A program made the position numbers and the translations under genes. A stretch of 64,000 bases of DNA, taken from the NCBI RefSeq assembly GCF_016745425.1, contig NZ_JAERVK010000003.1, positions 248,001 through 312,000 of the forward strand, read 5' to 3'. The stretch is from Candidatus Methylomicrobium oryzae. Lineage in GTDB: Bacteria; Pseudomonadota; Gammaproteobacteria; Methylococcales; Methylomonadaceae. This document shows, in pieces, positions 62,721 to 64,000 of this stretch (position 1 is the first letter of the stretch; each line of letters begins with the position of its first letter). Below the pieces are notes generated by a model, which searched no databases, was not told the DNA's origin, and worked only from the letters and a program-made list of their open reading frames with translations.

Positions 62721-64000
62721 TGGTCACTTTCGTCAGCCAATGCCGGAAAAAAGCCCTGAACCGCACCCGCCGCGTGCTCGACGCCTTCGCCAACCGCATC
62801 GGCGACAATACCTGGCAAACGGTGATCACCGAAGAAGGCCTGATCGCCGTCAAAACCCTGTTGCGCAAGACCGCCACTAAAAACACCGCCGTGGCCTGCC
62901 ATTGGATCAGGTCGCGAAGCCGGAGCGAGTTGGTTTGGATAGTCGGTAACCGTGACCAATTCAACGCACAAGGTATTGTGCCAGTTAATTCCACCAGCAA
63001 GGAACTCATCATGGATATTCCAAGCATTGCCCCCAACCCAAATTTCTTGTACGCGAATACCCACCTGCAATCATTGGCAGAACATTTATTTGCCGTGGGT
63101 TTTATTGCCGAGCAACTGCTTAAACGCCTAATACCCGATTCGACCATAAGCGCAGAAGCAATATTTGTCGCAGGATGTCTGCACGATTTGGGCAAAATTG
63201 ACCCTGCATTTCAGGAATGGGTCAGAAACCCCAAGAAAAAAGACTATCAGGCCGAAGATGGACAACATATTGATGACAACAAATTCAGCTTCGACAAACA
63301 CCCGCGCCATAACGAAATTTCAGTATTGCTGTACCAATTGCTTGATCCTCTCTCATTTAAAGGCATCAGCACAGGCCATAAGATAGCGATAAAACATGTG
63401 ATTTACTGGCATCACGCCAAGCCGTATCGCAAAGAAAAAGACCCTGAATTCTCAAACTTCGGCGGGATTTACAAGAAATTCAACGGCAGTTTAACGTCCG
63501 CAACTTTCGAAGAAATTATCGAAAAAGCTCAACGATTGTTGAAGCAGGTCAGCGAAATAGATTGCCAGTACCGTTCAATTGATGTCTCGCTAATTACCAA
63601 GATTTATAGCGAAACTGTTGATTTGGATATATTGGACACCATTAAAATCACGCCTCTACCCAGTTATAAGTCTTACGAACCCGAAGAACGCATAGATAAA
63701 TACTGTCAGCATGTTACTGATAACGCGTTGAATAATGTAATGCGTGCATGTGTGATTTCCGCCGACCGCCTGATTTCAGCGTTGCCCGCCGAAGATTTGC
63801 ATGACCATGTCAAGCACAACAGTCTGCATATTTTGGTTGATGAAACCTTGCTGGTGGAAAGCAACCTTTGTTCGCATATTACAACCTGCTTGGGCCAATT
63901 CCCATCCAGCGAACGCAGCCACAAGCAAGGGGAAATTGCCCAACGACTCAATAAAGCGTCGGATGTAGCGGTGCTGGCCGGACCTGCCGGATGCGGTAAA
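62717..64000 (+). CDS. cas3: fused Cas2-Cas3 helicase-nuclease, subtype I-F (3' end outside the window)
   Basis: Adaptation and interference protein unique to I-F systems. The frame is open from ATG at 62717 through position 64000 (428 codons) without a stop. Residues about 1-95 form the Cas2-like domain (MMVTFVSQCRKKALNRTRRV). The HD nuclease domain follows with CLHDLGKID (His 156, Asp 157) and further metal ligands (KHPRHNE, YWHHAKP). The sequence ends just at the helicase Walker A, AGPAGCGK (about 421-428), so helicase and C-terminal domains are missing here. The visible part shows no frameshift or lost motif. Confidence 0.95.
   Translation, partial: MMVTFVSQCRKKALNRTRRVLDAFANRIGDNTWQTVITEEGLIAVKTLLRKTATKNTAVACHWIRSRSRSELVWIVGNRDQFNAQGIVPVNSTSKELIMDIPSIAPNPNFLYANTHLQSLAEHLFAVGFIAEQLLKRLIPDSTISAEAIFVAGCLHDLGKIDPAFQEWVRNPKKKDYQAEDGQHIDDNKFSFDKHPRHNEISVLLYQLLDPLSFKGISTGHKIAIKHVIYWHHAKPYRKEKDPEFSNFGGIYKKFNGSLTSATFEEIIEKAQRLLKQVSEIDCQYRSIDVSLITKIYSETVDLDILDTIKITPLPSYKSYEPEERIDKYCQHVTDNALNNVMRACVISADRLISALPAEDLHDHVKHNSLHILVDETLLVESNLCSHITTCLGQFPSSERSHKQGEIAQRLNKASDVAVLAGPAGCGK

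Overview
The window looks like chromosome of a methylotrophic gammaproteobacterium, most likely a type I methanotroph (Methylococcales). The main pointer is a formaldehyde-activating enzyme (fae), which belongs to the tetrahydromethanopterin C1 pathway. A fused nuoCD, the rppH/HAD-phosphatase pair and CbpA/CbpM are typical of Gammaproteobacteria. No 16S rRNA, tRNA or methane monooxygenase gene is present, so the assignment is an inference. DNA is moderately GC-rich with AT-richer intergenic regions. Intergenic regions carry many long inverted repeats.

1-8.6 kb: an alpha-glucan phosphorylase cut by the window edge, a Lon-like protease, the cbpA-cbpM chaperone pair, and an NtrC-type two-component system. 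8.7-14.5 kb: a three-gene RND efflux operon (lipoprotein adaptor, pump, outer-membrane factor) divergent from the two-component genes. A sigma-54 promoter with correct GG-N10-GC spacing lies in front of it, suggesting the neighbouring sigma-54 activator drives the pump. 15.2-20.9 kb: a czcCBA-type heavy-metal efflux operon with 4-bp overlaps, then a CNNM/CorC membrane protein and a clear terminator.

22.8-32.9 kb: housekeeping genes: membrane-bound lytic transglycosylase, HAD phosphatase, rppH, cpdA, argA, ilvD, an SH3-domain membrane protein, argF, argD, grxD. Between argA and ilvD lie a perfect hairpin repeat and a 49-bp remnant of a second ilvD 3' end that differs only at synonymous sites. 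33.2-36.7 kb: a ten-helix membrane protein with a TIR/deoxyribosyltransferase-like C-terminal domain, followed 11 bp later by a fusion of an SCO copper/thioredoxin-fold domain with a di-haem peroxidase (MauG/CcpA class). 36.8-45.8 kb: metallophosphoesterase, fatty-acid-hydroxylase family protein, glycosyltransferase, aqpZ with a distant strong promoter, a membrane patatin, a PepSY protein, fae with a rhodanese partner, and an NTF2-like protein.

46.2-60.8 kb: the complete nuoA-N operon for respiratory complex I (13 genes, nuoC and nuoD fused), all on the minus strand. It is interrupted between nuoK and nuoL by a hairpin repeat. 60.8-61.8 kb: a gene-free stretch with a roughly 400-bp composite repeat containing three tandem 48-bp units. 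61.8-64.0 kb: start of a type I-F CRISPR-Cas operon (cas1, then cas2-3, which runs off the edge).

Best candidates for something new: the TIR-like membrane protein with its SCO-peroxidase neighbour; the patatin whose catalytic dyad is split by a membrane insertion; the ilvD remnant; and the modular repeat seen both next to cas1 and in the fae/nuo interval.
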